DNA of 15,413 nt from Anaerolineales bacterium (GCA_015494815.1 WGAK01000173.1:1-15413), one strand, 5' to 3'. Shown: positions 1 to 7,052, counted from the first letter of the stretch. Numbers and translations are program-made. The notes: generated by a model from the sequence alone, not told the origin.

Positions 1-1
1 G

Positions 2-1150
2 CTCTACGGCCCCACCGATGCCCGCCAAATGCTGCCCGTGCTGTCGGAAGATTTGGGCCTGGCCGTGCACGGCTTCATCAGCCCGCCCGGCCTCACCCGC
101 CGCCACCGCCGCGACATGCTCTGGTTCGTCAACGGTCGGCCGGTGCGGGACCCCGCGCTCACGGCCGCGCTGCTCAAGGGCTATGAGCACTTGCTGATGA
201 AGGGCCGCTACCCGCTGGCCGTGCTCTTCTTGACCTTGCCCCCCGACGCGGTGGATGTGAATGTGCATCCGGCCAAGGCCGAGGTGCGCTTTCGCGACCC
301 CGACCGGGTCTTTCGGGCCGTGGTGCGGGCCGTGCGCAAGGCCCTGCTGGCCCACGCGCCCCTGGCCCAACGCCCCGCGCCGCTGAGCGCGTGGGACCTG
401 GCCGCCACGCCCGCGGAGGAGCGGTTGCCCTGGGCCACGCCCGACGAGGACGCGCCCGCGGCAGGGGCCACGACGCTCCCGCCGGCCGCGCCGGAGGGTG
501 TCCCCCTGCCCACGACGCCCGACGCCCAGCAGCCCGCGAACGCGGAGGCCCCGCTGCCCGGCCTGACGCAGCCGCTGCTACGCCTGGTCGGCCAGGTGGC
601 CGCGACCTATCTGGTGGCCGAGGGGCCCGACGGGCTGTATCTGATTGACCAGCACGCGGCCCACGAGCGGGTGCTCTTCGAGCGGCTCATGGCCCGCCGC
701 GGGCAGCCGGGCGCGGCGCAGGCCCTGCTGGAGCCCGTGACCGTGACTCTGCCGCTGCCCCAGGCCCGCCTGCTGGAAGCCCATCTGGAGGCTTTGCGCG
801 CGGTGGGCTTCGAAGTGGAACCCTTCGGCATGGGCATGTTTCGGGTGCGCGCGGTGCCCGTGGCGCTGCAAGGGCAGGATGTGGAGACCGCGCTGCGGGC
901 CGCGGTGGCCGACATCGAACACGACGAACGTCCCCTGGCCCACGACGCGGAAGCCCGGTTGGTGGGCCGCATTTGCAAAGCCCTGGCCGTCAAAGGCGGC
1001 CAGCGTTTGAGCCCCGCGGAGCAAGAGCGCCTGCTGCAAGACCTGTTGGCCTGCGAAAACCCGCGCACCTGCCCCCACGGCCGCCCCACCATGATTCGCA
1101 TCCCCGTGGATATGCTGGAGCGCGAATTCGGGCGGCGAGGGGCCCGTTGA
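2..1150 (+). CDS. mutL: DNA mismatch repair protein MutL (3' part, 5' end outside window)
   Basis: MutL couples mismatch recognition by MutS to strand incision and repair. The reading frame is open from base 2, so the N-terminal GHKL ATPase domain lies outside the window. What remains is 382 residues: the end of the S5-like transducer domain (motifs FVNGRPVRD and DVNVHPAKAEVRF), a Pro/Ala-rich linker (about nt 360-560), and the C-terminal dimerisation/endonuclease domain. That domain carries DQHAAHERVLFE (from nt 647), which fits the metal-binding endonuclease motif DQHA-x2-E-x4-E, then a CKALAVKGG segment and CPHGRP (nt 1070-1087). These motifs mark the nicking type of MutL found in bacteria without MutH. 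The linker is low-complexity, as usual. The next gene starts 45 bp downstream with no visible promoter, so co-transcription is possible. Confidence 0.96.
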   Translation, partial: LYGPTDARQMLPVLSEDLGLAVHGFISPPGLTRRHRRDMLWFVNGRPVRDPALTAALLKGYEHLLMKGRYPLAVLFLTLPPDAVDVNVHPAKAEVRFRDPDRVFRAVVRAVRKALLAHAPLAQRPAPLSAWDLAATPAEERLPWATPDEDAPAAGATTLPPAAPEGVPLPTTPDAQQPANAEAPLPGLTQPLLRLVGQVAATYLVAEGPDGLYLIDQHAAHERVLFERLMARRGQPGAAQALLEPVTVTLPLPQARLLEAHLEALRAVGFEVEPFGMGMFRVRAVPVALQGQDVETALRAAVADIEHDERPLAHDAEARLVGRICKALAVKGGQRLSPAEQERLLQDLLACENPRTCPHGRPTMIRIPVDMLEREFGRRGAR

Positions 1151-1195
1151 GGGCTTGCAGCACCCTGGCTATACGCAATGCACGGAGGTAAGCCC

Positions 1196-2230
1196 ATGTT
1201 GTCCGCCAGTATCGTCGGTGCCTCGGGGTATACCGGCGGTGAGTTGCTTCGCCTGCTGCTCGACCACCCCCGCCTGCACGTGCACCAGGTCACCTCGCGA
1301 CGCTATGTCGGCCAGTATGTGTACCAGGTCCACCCCAACCTGCGCAAGCGCACCCGCCTCAAGTTCGTCACCCCCGACGCGCTGGAGCCCGTGGATGTGC
1401 TGTTTTTGGCCCTGCCCCACGGGGAGGCCCAAAAGCACATCGCCCGCTGGGCCGACCTGGCCACCACCATCGTGGACCTCTCGGCCGACTTCCGCCTGCG
1501 GGACCCCGCGGCCTACGCGCGCTGGTACGGCCAGCCCCACGCGGCCCCCGAATGGCTGGAACGCTTCGTCTACGGCCTGCCCGAACTGCACCGAGACGAC
1601 CTGGCGGGCGCGCGCTACATCAGCGGCGTGGGCTGCAACGCCACGGCCACCAACCTCGCGCTCTGGCCCGCGCTGCGGGCCGGCCTGGTGGACCCGGAAC
1701 GGCCCGTCATCGCGGAAATCAAGGTGGGCTCCTCTGAGGGCGGTGTCACGCCCAACCCCGGCTCGCACCACCCCGAACGGGCCAATCTGGTGCGCACCTA
1801 CGCGCCCCTGGGGCACCGCCACACCGCGGAAGTGATGCAAGAACTGGGCCTGAGCCAGGTCTGGCTGACCATGACCTCGGTGGACATGGTGCGTGGGGCC
1901 ATGGCCACGGTGCACGCCTGGGTGCGGCCGGGCGTGACGGAAAAGGACCTGTGGCGGGCCTACCGGGCCGCGGTGCAAGAAAATCCGTTCTTGCGGCTGG
2001 TGAAAGAGCGCCGCGGCGTGTATCGGGTGCCCGACCCGAAAATCCTGGCCGGTTCCAACTACGCGGACCTGGGCTTTGCCCTGGACCCCGACAGCGGGCA
2101 CCTGGTGGCGATGGCCGCTATTGACAACCTGATGAAAGGCGCGGCCGGCAGCGCGCTGCAAAGTCTGAATGTGGCCTTGGGGTGGGACGAGACTTTGGGC
2201 CTGGAATTCCCGGGGTTGCACCCCCTGTAG
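1196..2230 (+). CDS. argC/lysY: ArgC/LysY-family acyl-phosphate reductase, LysW-type
   Basis: This is an NADPH-dependent reductase of an acyl-phosphate to a semialdehyde, either N-acetylglutamyl-phosphate (ArgC) or LysW-bound aminoadipyl/glutamyl phosphate (LysY). Its 344 residues show the nucleotide-binding GASGYTGGE (residues 8-16), the catalytic Cys147 in GVGCNATATN, and a GHRHTAEV segment with the conserved His. Ordinary ArgC usually has a PGCYPTA-like Cys motif. The GCNATA form, SHHPER, the NYADLGF block and the C-terminal ETLGLEFPGLHP look much more like Thermus LysY as I remember it, which points to the carrier-protein (LysW) route. ATG 1196 is chosen over ATG 1178 because GGAGG at 1184-1188 sits 7 nt before it and lies inside the longer ORF. 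A small hairpin and a long palindrome follow the stop. No lysW, lysX or lysZ is visible here, so lysine versus arginine cannot be decided. Confidence 0.9.
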   Translation: MLSASIVGASGYTGGELLRLLLDHPRLHVHQVTSRRYVGQYVYQVHPNLRKRTRLKFVTPDALEPVDVLFLALPHGEAQKHIARWADLATTIVDLSADFRLRDPAAYARWYGQPHAAPEWLERFVYGLPELHRDDLAGARYISGVGCNATATNLALWPALRAGLVDPERPVIAEIKVGSSEGGVTPNPGSHHPERANLVRTYAPLGHRHTAEVMQELGLSQVWLTMTSVDMVRGAMATVHAWVRPGVTEKDLWRAYRAAVQENPFLRLVKERRGVYRVPDPKILAGSNYADLGFALDPDSGHLVAMAAIDNLMKGAAGSALQSLNVALGWDETLGLEFPGLHPL

Positions 2231-2248
2231 GCGCCGGAGCGCCCTCCA

Positions 2249-2288
2249 ACGCGAGACCGCGGGGCCGGCGTGCCCCGCGGTCTCGCGT
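2249..2288. terminator. 17-bp perfect palindrome between convergent genes, probable bidirectional terminator
   Basis: Arms 2249-2265 and 2272-2288 are perfectly complementary over 17 bp around the 6-nt loop cggcgt. The element lies between the lysY stop (2230) and the fhs stop (2312), so it ends two converging transcripts. A second small hairpin, GGCGC-CGGA-GCGCC (2230-2243), starts on the last base of the lysY stop codon. Neither strand shows a T-tract after the stem, so it is not a classical intrinsic terminator. Termination or 3'-end protection is inferred from position and stem strength. Confidence 0.65.
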
Positions 2289-2311
2289 GTGCAGCGCAAG
2301 AAGGGCGTCGG

Positions 2312-4210
2312 TCAGAACAGCCCCACCACGCGGCCGGTCTCCAGGTCCAGGTCCACATTCATGTAAGCCGGCCGGGTGGGCAGGCCCGGCATGGTGCGAA
2401 TCTTGCCCACCAGCGGGTACAGGAAGCCCGCGCCCGCGGACAAGCGGATATCGCGCACCGGCACCCGGAAGCCCCGCGGCGCGCCTTTGAGATTGGGGTC
2501 GTGGCTGATGCTCAGGTGGGTCTTGGCGATGCAAATGGGCAGTTTGTCGTAGCCCAGGCGGGTGTATTCCGCGATGCGCTCCTCGGCCAAAGGCTCGAAG
2601 TCCACCCCGTCCGCGCCGTAGACCTCGCGGGCGATGGTCTCGATTTTCTCCTTGATGGGCAAATCCAGGTCATAGAGGAAGCGGAACTGGGAGGGCTGTT
2701 CCGTGGCCCGCATCACGGCCTTGGCCAGGTCAATGGCACCCTCGCCGCCCAACTCCCAGTGGCGGGTGACCACCGCGTCGAACGCGCCGGCCTCCAGCGC
2801 GGCCTGGCGGATGAGCGCGTGCTCGGCTTCGGTGTCGGTCGAAAAGGCGTTGATGGCCACCACCACGGGAATGCCGTACTTGCGCACGGTCTGAATGTGA
2901 TGGATGAGGTTGGGCAGGCCGGCCTGCAGCAGTTCCAGGTTCTCCTGGGTGTAGGCGGGGTCCAGGGGCTTGCCCGGCGAGACCTTGGGGCCGCCGCCGT
3001 GCATCTTAAGCGCGCGCACCGTGGCCACCATGACCGCGGCGTTGGGCGTCAGGCCCGAGTAGCGAGTCTTGATGTCCGCGAACTTCTCGAAGCCGATGTC
3101 CGCGCCGAAGCCGGCCTCGGTGATGACATAGTCGGCCAGTTTGAGCGCGATGTAGTCGGCCACGATGGAACTGTTGCCGTGGGCGATGTTGGCAAACGGC
3201 CCCGCGTGCACGAACACGGGCGTGCCTTCCAGGGTCTGCATCAGGTTGGGCTTGAGCGCGTCTTTCATCAGCACGGTGAGCGCGCCGGCCACGGCCAGGT
3301 CCTCGGCCGTCACGGGGTTGCCTTCCCGGTCCAGGCCCACCACGATGCGGCCCAGGCGCTCCCGCAGGTCCTTCAGGCTGGTGGCCAGGGCCAGGATGGC
3401 CATGATTTCGCTGGCCACGCTGATGTCGAAGCCCGTGCGGCGGGTGAAGCCCTTTTCATCGGGCCCCAGGCCGATTTCCACCTCCCGCAGCAGCCGGTCG
3501 TTCACATCCACCACCCGGCGCAGGGTGATGGTCGCGGGGTCCACATCCAGGCGCACCAGTTTGCGCAACTTGTCCGGCGGCAGGTCCTCCAGGTCCTCGG
3601 GCCGAATGCCCAGTTTTTCCATCCGATAGCGATAGCCGCGCGGAATTTGCCGCTTCCCGTTCTTGACCGGGAACAGGCGGCGGAACAGGGCCTCGTCCTT
3701 CTGCCGCGATTCGTGGAACATGCGGGTGTCCAGCGCCGCGGCCAGCAGGTTGGTGGCGATGCTCACCGCGTGGATGTCACCGGTGAGGTGCAGGTTGAAG
3801 TCCTCCATCGGGATGACCTGGCTGTAGCCGCCGCCGGCCGCGCCGCCTTTGATGCCAAAGGTGGGGCCCATGCTGGGCTGCCGAATGGCCGTGAACACCC
3901 GCTGGCCCAGGTGCGCGCCCAAAGCCTGGCTCAGGCCCACGGTGGTGGTGGTCTTGCCCTCGCCCAACGGCGTAGGCGTGATGGCCGTAACCACGATGTA
4001 CTTGCCGTTGGGCCGGTCGGCCAGACGCTTCAAAATGTCGAGTTTGACCTTGGCCTTGTAGGGGCCGTAAAGTTCCAGTTCCTCGGGCAAGATGCCGGCT
4101 TCTTCCGCGACCTGGGTGATGGGCTTGAGGTCGGCTTCCTGGGCAATCTCGATGTCCGACGGCACCGGATAGCGCCGCTTGAGAGGCGTGGGGGTGAAAG
4201 GACGGGTCAT
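2312..4210 (-). CDS. fhs: Formate-tetrahydrofolate ligase, long eukaryote-like form
   Basis: The enzyme makes 10-formyl-THF from formate, THF and ATP in the cytoplasm, feeding one-carbon metabolism (purines, formyl-Met, or formate assimilation). It has 632 residues against about 555-560 in the common bacterial form. The ATP-binding loop TPTPLGEGKTTTT is at residues 78-90, followed by QPSMGPTFGIKGGAAGGGYSQ (from residue 111) and the highly conserved GTPVFVHAGPFANIAHGNSS block. The extra length is mainly an insert around residues 167-220; that insert and the overall wording recall the synthetase domain of eukaryotic MTHFD1. The start is placed at ATG 4210 because AAGGAG (4222-4217) lies 6 nt upstream; the longer open frame reaching 4369 has no such support. 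The gene has its own -10 box 71 nt before the start. DUF711 lies 142 bp upstream on the same strand. Confidence 0.96.
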   Translation of the reverse strand: MTRPFTPTPLKRRYPVPSDIEIAQEADLKPITQVAEEAGILPEELELYGPYKAKVKLDILKRLADRPNGKYIVVTAITPTPLGEGKTTTTVGLSQALGAHLGQRVFTAIRQPSMGPTFGIKGGAAGGGYSQVIPMEDFNLHLTGDIHAVSIATNLLAAALDTRMFHESRQKDEALFRRLFPVKNGKRQIPRGYRYRMEKLGIRPEDLEDLPPDKLRKLVRLDVDPATITLRRVVDVNDRLLREVEIGLGPDEKGFTRRTGFDISVASEIMAILALATSLKDLRERLGRIVVGLDREGNPVTAEDLAVAGALTVLMKDALKPNLMQTLEGTPVFVHAGPFANIAHGNSSIVADYIALKLADYVITEAGFGADIGFEKFADIKTRYSGLTPNAAVMVATVRALKMHGGGPKVSPGKPLDPAYTQENLELLQAGLPNLIHHIQTVRKYGIPVVVAINAFSTDTEAEHALIRQAALEAGAFDAVVTRHWELGGEGAIDLAKAVMRATEQPSQFRFLYDLDLPIKEKIETIAREVYGADGVDFEPLAEERIAEYTRLGYDKLPICIAKTHLSISHDPNLKGAPRGFRVPVRDIRLSAGAGFLYPLVGKIRTMPGLPTRPAYMNVDLDLETGRVVGLF

Positions 4211-4259
4211 GGCTTGCTCCTTGAGTCGGGATGGCCTCCAACAACATGCCGCAAGCCAT
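4209..4259 (-). promoter_or_regulatory. Leader stem enclosing the fhs ribosome binding site
   Basis: Reading the minus strand, ATGGCTTGC (4259-4251) is perfectly complementary to GCAAGCCAT (4217-4209). The 3' arm includes the last base of the Shine-Dalgarno AAGGAG and the first two bases of the fhs start codon, so pairing would occlude initiation. The loop is 33 nt and holds most of the SD plus an earlier GGAGG. I see no known riboswitch core in the short leader. A regulatory role is inference; a 9-bp match can occur by chance in a stretch this long, though not often. Confidence 0.35.
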
Positions 4260-4280
4260 CGGGCCCACGGCATCGGTTTC

Positions 4281-4286
4281 ATTATA
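4281..4286 (-). promoter_or_regulatory. -10 box of the fhs promoter
   Basis: The minus strand reads TATAAT, a perfect sigma-70 -10 hexamer, in a small AT-rich island within GC-rich DNA. No good TTGACA lies 16-18 nt upstream (the best is TGGTCG), so the -35 is weak or activator-assisted. Transcription would start near 4274, giving a leader of about 64 nt. This would let fhs be expressed independently of the DUF711 gene upstream. Confidence 0.55.
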
Positions 4287-4352
4287 CGCCAGAACCGGCG
4301 CGGCGACCATGCGCGATTGCTCACGGTTCCCGCGGCCGGGTGCGCCGGGCAG

Positions 4353-5588
4353 TCAGCCCGCAGACACACGCTCGTGCGCGGCCAGCGGCCAGGGCGCCTG
4401 GGGCCAGCGGGTCAGGTCCGCGGCCTCCCAGGCCAGCACCCGCCCCGCCGCGAAATAGGGGAAGTCGAAGGTCAGCGGGTCGCCCGCCCGCGCGCCGGGG
4501 ATGGGCATGAGCCGCGCGGCCAGCGGCTTGCCCAGGCGCACGGCCAGCGCGGCCACATCCAGCAGCAACGCGGCCAGGCCCTGGGGCGGCACTTCACCGG
4601 GCAAGGGCACCGTATCGGGACCCACGCCGCACACCGCGCTGTAAAGCAGCAAATCGTTGACCCGCAAACGCCCCTCGGCCGCGCGCTGGGCCAGGGTGGC
4701 GTCTTCCAGCACAGGCAACATCAAACCGTTGAAGCCCGTGCGCGGGAAACGCGCCGCCTGCAACGCATGGGTGAGCCAGGCGGCCAGGGCCAGCGTTCCC
4801 GGAAGGCCCATCGCGGGCACGCCCAGCCGCTCCATCGCCGCGGCGATGGACACCCGCGGCGTGGGAAAGGGCGCCCACGAGAAGTCCAGCCCCAGCCACT
4901 CGGCCTCCGCGGCCGCAAGCGCGGGCTGCACGGCCTGCTCCAAGCGTCGGGCCAGGGCTTCCAGTTCCGCGACCAGCGCGTCGAAGGCCGCCTCCCAGGT
5001 GGTAGCCCGGTCCAGCACCGCGTGCAGCAGCGCGGGGGTCTCGACGGCCAGCGCCAGGCCCAACCAGCCCGGCGGCCGCGTGGCCGCCGCGTACGCCGCG
5101 GGAAAGAAGGGCGTCCCCGGCGGCACCTGGGCCAGCGCGGCGAAGCGCAAATTGGCAAAACCGTGCGGCTCCTGCCCGGCCAGCCGGTGGATGACCTGCC
5201 CGCCGGCCCGCGCCGCGGCGGGGTGAATGCGGCCTTGAGCATCCACCAGATGCCCGGCCGCGAACACCGTGCCGGCCGCGGCCAGCACCTCGGGGATGGC
5301 GTCCCAGGTAGTGGGCCGGTCCGCGGGCCAGGGCCCCACGGCAACGAAATCCACACCTTCGGCCTGGGCGGCCGCGGCCAGGCGCGCGGCCCAGCGCGGC
5401 CAGGCCGCGGGCTCGGGCACCCAGGCGGGCAAAGGCGGGGTGGCCCAACGCAGGGTCTGCACCGTGTAGCCGGCCTGCTCCAGGCCCGCGCGGGCCTGAC
5501 GGGCCAGGGCCCCGCCGCGCGTCCAGGTTGTGCCCGGCTGCGCGCGGCCAGGATGCAAGAACACCGTCACCGAACGAATGCGTACCAT
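4353..5588 (-). CDS. DUF711 (UPF0210) family protein, function unknown
   Basis: This is a 411-residue cytoplasmic protein with no signal peptide or membrane segment. The match to DUF711 rests on family-like blocks: MVRIRSVTVF at the start, GFANLRFAALAQVPPGTPFFP (about residues 143-163), GLDFSWAPFP (233-242), FPRTGFNGLMLPVLED (281-296), LLYSAVCGVGPDTVPLPG (314-331, with Cys320) and MPIPGARAGDPLTFDFPYF (361-379). The family has a PFL-like barrel fold by structural genomics, to my recollection, but no glycyl-radical motif is visible and no reaction is established. ATG 5588 is supported by GGGAGG ending 5 nt upstream; the frame continues upstream without an RBS. The protein is Ala/Pro-rich. It lies upstream of fhs on the same strand, so the two may be partly co-transcribed. 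Confidence 0.88.
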   Translation of the reverse strand: MVRIRSVTVFLHPGRAQPGTTWTRGGALARQARAGLEQAGYTVQTLRWATPPLPAWVPEPAAWPRWAARLAAAAQAEGVDFVAVGPWPADRPTTWDAIPEVLAAAGTVFAAGHLVDAQGRIHPAAARAGGQVIHRLAGQEPHGFANLRFAALAQVPPGTPFFPAAYAAATRPPGWLGLALAVETPALLHAVLDRATTWEAAFDALVAELEALARRLEQAVQPALAAAEAEWLGLDFSWAPFPTPRVSIAAAMERLGVPAMGLPGTLALAAWLTHALQAARFPRTGFNGLMLPVLEDATLAQRAAEGRLRVNDLLLYSAVCGVGPDTVPLPGEVPPQGLAALLLDVAALAVRLGKPLAARLMPIPGARAGDPLTFDFPYFAAGRVLAWEAADLTRWPQAPWPLAAHERVSAG

Positions 5589-5712
5589 GCCAACCTCCCG
5601 GGCTTGATGACCGGCAAAGCACGCGCCGGTTGGCAGATATGGTACACTAAAATCATACGGTTTGGAACGCGACCCGGCCCGCGCCGGGTCAATCCTATAG
5701 GGAGGCGAAGCC
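5589..5712. promoter_or_regulatory. Divergent promoter region between DUF711 and bcp
   Basis: The two genes are transcribed away from each other, so both promoters must lie in these 124 bp or further upstream. An AT-rich island at 5637-5664 contains TTGGCA (5630-5635), an extended -10-like TGG-TACACT (5640-5648) and TAAAAT (5648-5653), but no pair of boxes has a good 16-18 nt spacing. The exact promoters cannot be assigned by eye. Confidence 0.45.
5671..5690 (+). other. 8-bp GC hairpin in the bcp leader
   Basis: GACCCGGC (5671-5678) and GCCGGGTC (5683-5690) pair perfectly around the tetraloop CCGC. It lies between the AT-rich promoter island and the bcp Shine-Dalgarno (5700-5705). No T-run follows, so an attenuator is unlikely; a 5'-end stabiliser or a palindromic protein site is possible. 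Confidence 0.4.
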
Positions 5713-6201
5713 ATGACGCTGCAACCCGGTGACCCGGCACCGGATTTTTGTCTACCTGACGAAACCGGGCGCACGCATTGCCTACGTGACTACCAGGGCC
5801 GTACCGTGGTGCTGTACTTCTACCCCCGAGACAATACGCCGGGGTGCACCAACGAGGCCCTGGGCTTCAAGGAGAATCACGCGCGCTTTGCGACCGCGGG
5901 CGTGGTGGTTTTGGGCGTGAGCCCCGACGACGCGGCCAGCCATCAACGCTTCAAGGCCAAGCATGGACTGCCCTTCCCGCTGTTGTCGGACCCCGAACAC
6001 CGGGTGCTGGAAGCCTACGAAGCCTGGGGGCCGAAGAAGATGTACGGCCGCACCTACATGGGCGTGTTGCGCAAGACCTACATCATCGGCCCCGACGGAC
6101 ATATCCGCAAGATTTACCCCAAAGTGCGCCCCAAGGGCCATGCCCAGCAGGTATGGGAGGACCTGCAGGCTTTGGGCCTGCTGCCCAAGGCCACGGACTA
6201 A
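5713..6201 (+). CDS. bcp: Thioredoxin-dependent peroxiredoxin, Bcp/PrxQ type
   Basis: It reduces hydrogen peroxide and organic hydroperoxides using a peroxidatic cysteine. The 162 residues carry the family start (GDPAPDF), the YFYPRDNTPGCTNEA active site with Cys45, and the downstream GVSPDD and FPLLSDP blocks. The resolving cysteine found five residues later in E. coli Bcp is Leu50 here. The only other cysteines are Cys13 and Cys23, so the protein either works as a 1-Cys enzyme or uses an unusual resolving partner. The start has GGGAGG (5700-5705) 7 nt upstream. The TetR gene follows after 30 bp on the same strand, so the two are probably co-transcribed. Confidence 0.95.
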   Translation: MTLQPGDPAPDFCLPDETGRTHCLRDYQGRTVVLYFYPRDNTPGCTNEALGFKENHARFATAGVVVLGVSPDDAASHQRFKAKHGLPFPLLSDPEHRVLEAYEAWGPKKMYGRTYMGVLRKTYIIGPDGHIRKIYPKVRPKGHAQQVWEDLQALGLLPKATD

Positions 6202-6231
6202 GGTTCCCTGGCAACCGAGGGAGGGTTGGTT

Positions 6232-6855
6232 ATGAGTCCCCGTCCAGATGTCAGCGCGCAGCGCAAAGCCCAAATTCTGGATGCCGCGTTGCGGGTGTTC
6301 GCGCGCAAGGGCTTTCACAAGGCCCGCATGGACGACATTGCGGAAGAGGCCGGGCTGAGCAAAGGACTGCTCTACTGGTACTTCCGCAGCAAGGACGCGC
6401 TCATCGAAGCCCTGCTGACCGTGCTCTTTGAGCCGGACCTCAAAGACCTGGAGCGCCTGCTGGCCGACACCCAGCGGCCGGTGCCCGAACGACTGCGCGA
6501 ACTGGCGCGCAACGCGCTGACCTCGCTGCTGCCTTACCGCGAACTCATGCCCATCGTGTACGAGTTCTACGCGCTGGCCGCGCGGCCCGGGCCGTTCCAG
6601 CAGGCCATCCAGCGTTATTATCAGCACTATCAGGCCTTGCTGGCCGACTTGCTGACCCAGGGCCTCGCGCGCGGCGAACTGCGCGCCGACCTGGACCCCG
6701 AAATCACGGCCCTGGCGCTGCTGGCCCAATTCGAGGGCCTCACCTTGATGTGGCTGATAGCGCCCGACAGCATGAACCTGGAGGAACGCTGGGAGGCCGT
6801 GGCCGAGCAGAGCCTGGCAACCCTGCTGCCCACACCCACCTCGGCTGCGGCCTGA
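6232..6855 (+). CDS. TetR/AcrR-family transcriptional regulator
   Basis: A 207-residue ligand-responsive DNA-binding protein. The N-terminal HTH covers about residues 11-57, with the usual pattern ILDAALRVFARKGF, MDDIAEEAGLSKGLLYWYF and SKDALIEALL. The rest is a helical ligand-binding/dimer domain with no recognisable specificity. ATG 6232 is preferred to the in-frame TTG 6226 because GGGAGGG (6219-6225) then lies 6 nt upstream. It sits directly before a fatty-acid degradation cluster and is not divergent from it. TetR-family proteins commonly repress such clusters and respond to acyl-CoA, so control of the downstream genes is a reasonable inference, supported by the inverted repeat at 7031-7052. 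Confidence 0.93.
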   Translation: MSPRPDVSAQRKAQILDAALRVFARKGFHKARMDDIAEEAGLSKGLLYWYFRSKDALIEALLTVLFEPDLKDLERLLADTQRPVPERLRELARNALTSLLPYRELMPIVYEFYALAARPGPFQQAIQRYYQHYQALLADLLTQGLARGELRADLDPEITALALLAQFEGLTLMWLIAPDSMNLEERWEAVAEQSLATLLPTPTSAAA

Positions 6856-7020
6856 AACCCGGGCCGCAGCCCCCGGCCCCGCAGCACGCCGCAGGGGCGG
6901 CGCGCCCTGCCCCGCCGCGGAGGATGCGCGACGTCCGGGCCGACGCCCCTGCAAAGGCCTCGCCGCCCTCATTTTGGCGTGCGCCTGTGAGGTCTGTCAG
7001 CCCCGCACAGCCCCCAACTA
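6856..7020 (+). other. GC-rich intergenic stretch with inverted repeats after the TetR gene
   Basis: Several short complementary segments occur: GGGC-CGCA-GCCC (6861-6872), GCAGGG/CCCTGC (6891-6896 and 6905-6910), and a longer alternative GCAGGGGCG/CGCCCCTGC (6891-6899 and 6944-6952). No T-tract follows any of them. The stretch may end the bcp-tetR transcript, but I cannot choose between the competing folds. No ORF here looks real. Confidence 0.3.
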
Positions 7021-7029
7021 TGCTATAAT
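7021..7029 (+). promoter_or_regulatory. Extended -10 promoter of the fatty-acid degradation cluster
   Basis: The sequence TGC-TATAAT is a perfect -10 hexamer with the TGn extension that can replace a -35 box; nothing resembling TTGACA lies 16-18 nt upstream. Transcription would start near 7036, giving a leader of roughly 96 nt before the acyl-CoA synthetase ATG. The DNA from 7011 to 7075 is clearly AT-richer than its surroundings. Confidence 0.65.
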
Positions 7030-7030
7030 G

Positions 7031-7052
7031 CCTTTGCGCCTTAGTGCAAAGG
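7031..7052 (+). promoter_or_regulatory. Inverted repeat at the transcription start, candidate TetR operator
   Basis: CCTTTGC (7031-7037) and GCAAAGG (7046-7052) are perfect inverted 7-mers separated by 8 bp. The repeat begins one base after the -10 hexamer and spans the predicted start site, an ideal place for a repressor. The TetR-family gene next door makes it a natural candidate ligand. It could also form a short hairpin in the 5' end of the mRNA. Confidence 0.45.

Noticed and set aside
1155..1175. Promoter between mutL and the ArgC/LysY gene (TTGCAG and TATACG)
   Set aside because: The two hexamers are only 9 nt apart, too close for a sigma-70 promoter.
1178..1195. Earlier ATG for the ArgC/LysY gene
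   Set aside because: The Shine-Dalgarno GGAGG at 1184-1188 lies downstream of it and serves ATG 1196.
4211..4352. THF or ZTP riboswitch ahead of fhs, as found before fhs in other bacteria
   Set aside because: I see no conserved core of either class and the predicted leader is only about 64 nt.
2270..4510. Plus-strand open frame of 746 codons opposite fhs
   Set aside because: It is a shadow of fhs on the other strand, has no recognisable domain, and runs through the convergent palindrome.
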